The notes under the pieces are model-generated. The model was not told where the DNA came from and did no database searches. It worked only from the letters and a program-made list of their open reading frames with translations. A DNA stretch of 9,703 nt from Acidobacteriota bacterium (GTDB lineage Bacteria; Acidobacteriota; Terriglobia; Terriglobales; Acidobacteriaceae), in the NCBI GenBank assembly GCA_021778875.1, contig JAJYBT010000039.1:1-9703 (forward strand), written 5' to 3'. This document shows positions 7,742 to 9,703 of the stretch, one piece after another. Position numbers and translations under genes: made by a program. Position 1 is the stretch's first letter. Every line of letters starts with the position of its first letter.

Positions 7742-9082
7742 ATGCTTCAGGTCGAAGGCGGGTTTGGGAGCGGCAGGCTGGCCAGCATGGCAGTTCTGAT
7801 TGGGCTGGTGCTCGGTCTTGCGGTTGCGGCGCGGGCACAGCAGCCCCTGGTGGAAAAGCTGGTTCTGGATGACACGATCCAGCCGGTGAGCGCCGGAATG
7901 CTGGAGAGAGCGATTGCTCGCGCCAACTCAGAGGGCGCGGCGGCTCTGCTGGTGGAGCTGGACACGCCGGGCGGGATGCTGGAGTCGACGCGGGCCATGG
8001 CCGGCGCGATTTTGAGCTCGCGGGTGCCGGTGATTGTGTATGTGGCTCCGGCGGGTGCGCGGGCAGGGTCGGCGGGATTTTTTCTGCTGGAGTCAGCGGA
8101 CGTGGCGGCCATGGCTCCGGGAACCAACGCGGGAGCGGCGCATCCGGTGCTGGAGTTTGGCAAGCCGGATGAGACGATGAACCAGAAGATCCTGAACGAT
8201 GCGCAGGCGTTCTTGCGCTCATTTGTCACCAAGCGGAATCGCAACGCCGAGGCAGCGCAGGCCGCCGTGCAATCGTCCCACTCGTATACGGCCGAGGAAG
8301 CGCTGGCGCAGAACCTGATTGATCTGACGGCCGCCAACGAAGCGGAGCTGCTGGCCAAGCTGGACGGCCGCGAGATTACCCGCCTGGATGGGACGAAGAT
8401 GACGCTGCATCTGGCGGGCGCCCGGGTGGAGACGATGAAGCCCACGCTGCGCGAGACGCTGCTGGGATGGCTGGTGAATCCGAATATAGCCATGCTGCTG
8501 CTGGTGGGCGGCGGGCTGCTTATCTACCTGGAATTTAATACGCCCGGCACGATTGTTCCCGGCACGCTGGGGACGCTGATGGTGCTGCTGGCGGTCTTTG
8601 GGCTGAATCTGCTGCCGATTCGTTACACGGCGGTGCTGCTGCTGGTGGCGGCGGTGGTGCTGATGGTGCTGGAGGCGAAGTTTGGCGGCCACGGCGCGCT
8701 GGCGATTGCCGGGATTGCGTGCCTGCTGTTTGGAACCCTGACGCTGATTGCCGCGCCGGTGCCGGAGATGGCCATCCACCCATGGGTGGCGATTGCGGTG
8801 AGCGTGGGGTTTGGCGGCATCACGGTGCTGCTGGTGCGGCTGGCGGTACGCGCGCGACGCCTGAAGGCGAGGCTGGGCGCGGATGCGCTGATTGGGAGCA
8901 CGGCGACGGCAATGGAGCCGCTGGAGCCCGAGGGGCACGTTGTGGTGGAGGGAGAGATTTGGCGGGCTGTGGCCAGCGCGCCGGTGCCTGCGGGAGCACG
9001 TTTGCGCGTGGTGGGGCATGAGGAGTATCTGCTGCGCGTGACGCCGGAACAGGAGCAGCAATCACACGCGCCAGTGGTGTGA
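7742..9082 (+). CDS. NfeD family membrane-bound serine protease (ClpP class, long form)
   Basis: This 446-residue protein is a long-form NfeD, the partner of stomatin/slipin proteins. The archaeal homologue PH1510 cleaves the C-terminal region of its stomatin partner. Residues 15-33 form a signal peptide (core [18 protein letters not shown]). The ClpP-like domain covers about 36-225. S110 in GARAGSAGF is the likely nucleophile and K149 in [15 protein letters not shown] the likely general base. The conserved TNAGAAHPV and ELDTPGG segments support this. Four or five membrane helices lie between about 250 and 371. The C-terminal NfeD OB-fold covers about 380-440 ([16 protein letters not shown], then [11 protein letters not shown]). 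The ATG follows AGGAG (7731-7735) by 6 nt. The slipin gene starts 53 nt downstream, the classic nfeD-slipin arrangement. All catalytic-type residues are present, so it should be active. Confidence 0.93.
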   Translation: MLQVEGGFGSGRLASMAVLIGLVLGLAVAARAQQPLVEKLVLDDTIQPVSAGMLERAIARANSEGAAALLVELDTPGGMLESTRAMAGAILSSRVPVIVYVAPAGARAGSAGFFLLESADVAAMAPGTNAGAAHPVLEFGKPDETMNQKILNDAQAFLRSFVTKRNRNAEAAQAAVQSSHSYTAEEALAQNLIDLTAANEAELLAKLDGREITRLDGTKMTLHLAGARVETMKPTLRETLLGWLVNPNIAMLLLVGGGLLIYLEFNTPGTIVPGTLGTLMVLLAVFGLNLLPIRYTAVLLLVAAVVLMVLEAKFGGHGALAIAGIACLLFGTLTLIAAPVPEMAIHPWVAIAVSVGFGGITVLLVRLAVRARRLKARLGADALIGSTATAMEPLEPEGHVVVEGEIWRAVASAPVPAGARLRVVGHEEYLLRVTPEQEQQSHAPVV

Positions 9083-9135
9083 GATATGGCGAAGGTCAAC
9101 GTGGAGTACAATCCCTGCTGAGTGAGGAAGGCCCA

Positions 9136-9703
9136 ATGTCTGAACTGCCGATTCCGTTTGCGATTCTGATTGCCATTGTGGTGCTGTACCTGGTGAACTC
9201 CATCAAGATTTTGCGGGAGTATGAGCGCGGGGTCATCTTCCGGCTGGGACGCGCGCTGCCGACGCCGAAGGGACCGGGAATCATTCTGGTCTTCCGGCCG
9301 ATTGATCAGATCATCCGCATCTCCCTGCGCCAGGAGGTTCTGGAGGTTCCGGCGCAGGATGTAATTACGCGGGACAATGTGACCATCAAGGTGAATGCCG
9401 TGGTCACGCTGTACGTGGTGGATCCGAACAACGCGGCGATCAAGGTATCCAACTATGTTTACCAGACATCGCAGCTGGCGCAGACGACGCTGCGCACGGT
9501 GTTGGGCGAGGTGGAACTGGATGAACTGCTGAGCCATCGCGACAAGCTGAATTTGCGCATCCAATCCATCATGGATCAGCGTACGGAGCCGTTCGGCGTA
9601 AAGGTCATCTCAGTGGAAGTGAAGCAGGTGGACCTGCCCGAGCAGATGCAGCGCGCGATGGCCAAGCAGGCGGAGGCGGAGCGCGAAAAGCGGTCGAAGA
9701 TCA
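9136..9703 (+). CDS. Slipin / stomatin-like SPFH-domain membrane protein (3' partial)
   Basis: The first 189 residues are visible and the frame runs off the right edge without a stop. A single N-terminal membrane helix (about 7-21) is followed by the SPFH (band 7) domain. Characteristic segments are [11 protein letters not shown] (29-39), [11 protein letters not shown] (76-86), [19 protein letters not shown] (115-133) and [20 protein letters not shown] (165-184). The last of these opens the coiled-coil part where slipins oligomerise. Such proteins form membrane assemblies linked to membrane order and protein quality control, and the upstream NfeD protease is the usual partner. The ATG is preceded by GAGGAAGG (9124-9131) at 4 nt. 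The C-terminal hydrophobic segment cleaved in archaeal homologues would lie outside the window. Confidence 0.93.
   Translation, partial: MSELPIPFAILIAIVVLYLVNSIKILREYERGVIFRLGRALPTPKGPGIILVFRPIDQIIRISLRQEVLEVPAQDVITRDNVTIKVNAVVTLYVVDPNNAAIKVSNYVYQTSQLAQTTLRTVLGEVELDELLSHRDKLNLRIQSIMDQRTEPFGVKVISVEVKQVDLPEQMQRAMAKQAEAEREKRSKI

Noticed and set aside
7074..8222. A Pro- and Ala-rich 382-codon open frame on the - strand
   Set aside because: It spans the end of the TPR gene and the start of the NfeD gene, and its low-complexity Pro/Ser/Ala content is typical of an antisense shadow.
9086..9121. An 11-codon ATG frame between the NfeD and slipin genes, with a TACAAT inside it (9107-9112)
   Set aside because: There is no Shine-Dalgarno sequence before the ATG and no good -35 for the TACAAT. 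The 53-nt gap is normal within an operon.

Overview
The window looks like a stretch of core chromosome from a high-GC, Gram-negative bacterium. It most resembles an acidobacterium of the Terriglobales type (Granulicella, Edaphobacter, Terriglobus and relatives). This placement is inferred from the gene families present: a diheme cytochrome of the photosynthetic-reaction-centre cytochrome c family in a locus with no photosynthesis genes, a DUF3467 protein, a TolB-N/TPR periplasmic protein, and a Rieske/cytochrome b/multiheme cytochrome c complex. Every supported gene is on the + strand. I see no phage, insertion-sequence, CRISPR or plasmid features.

Region 1 (1-3142) is a respiratory quinol-oxidising (bc-type, complex III-like) operon. 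It holds a Rieske iron-sulfur protein cut by the left edge, a long cytochrome b that joins a b6-like N-terminal half to a subunit-IV-like C-terminal half, and a membrane-anchored multiheme cytochrome c. The last gene starts inside the stop codon of the cytochrome b gene (TAATG). A 13-bp perfect stem-loop about 30 nt after the last stop probably ends the operon. Electrons would pass from quinol to the b hemes and the Rieske cluster, then to the multiheme cytochrome in the periplasm.

Region 2 (3194-3965) has a separate, exported diheme cytochrome c that could act as an electron carrier. It is followed by a tRNA-Leu(UAG) gene with a structured leader and an encoded CCA end.

Region 3 (4056-7708) has a small DUF3467 protein, a GT-C (family 39-like) membrane glycosyltransferase, and an exported protein with a TolB-N-like domain followed by TPR repeats. 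The three lie close together and may be partly cotranscribed. A TATAAT box and a strong Shine-Dalgarno sequence before a TTG codon mark the start of the TPR gene.

Region 4 (7742-9703) is a stomatin-type membrane-quality-control pair: a full-length NfeD/ClpP-class membrane serine protease followed by a slipin (SPFH) protein cut by the right edge.

Most of the window is ordinary housekeeping sequence. The points worth a second look are in the respiratory complex: a heme site that has lost its first cysteine (SxxCH) in one of two duplicated cytochrome domains, a b6-like cytochrome without the heme ci cysteine, an APWY motif in place of PEWY, and a Rieske cluster with Phe in place of the usual Tyr. 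I found no convincing wholly new system.
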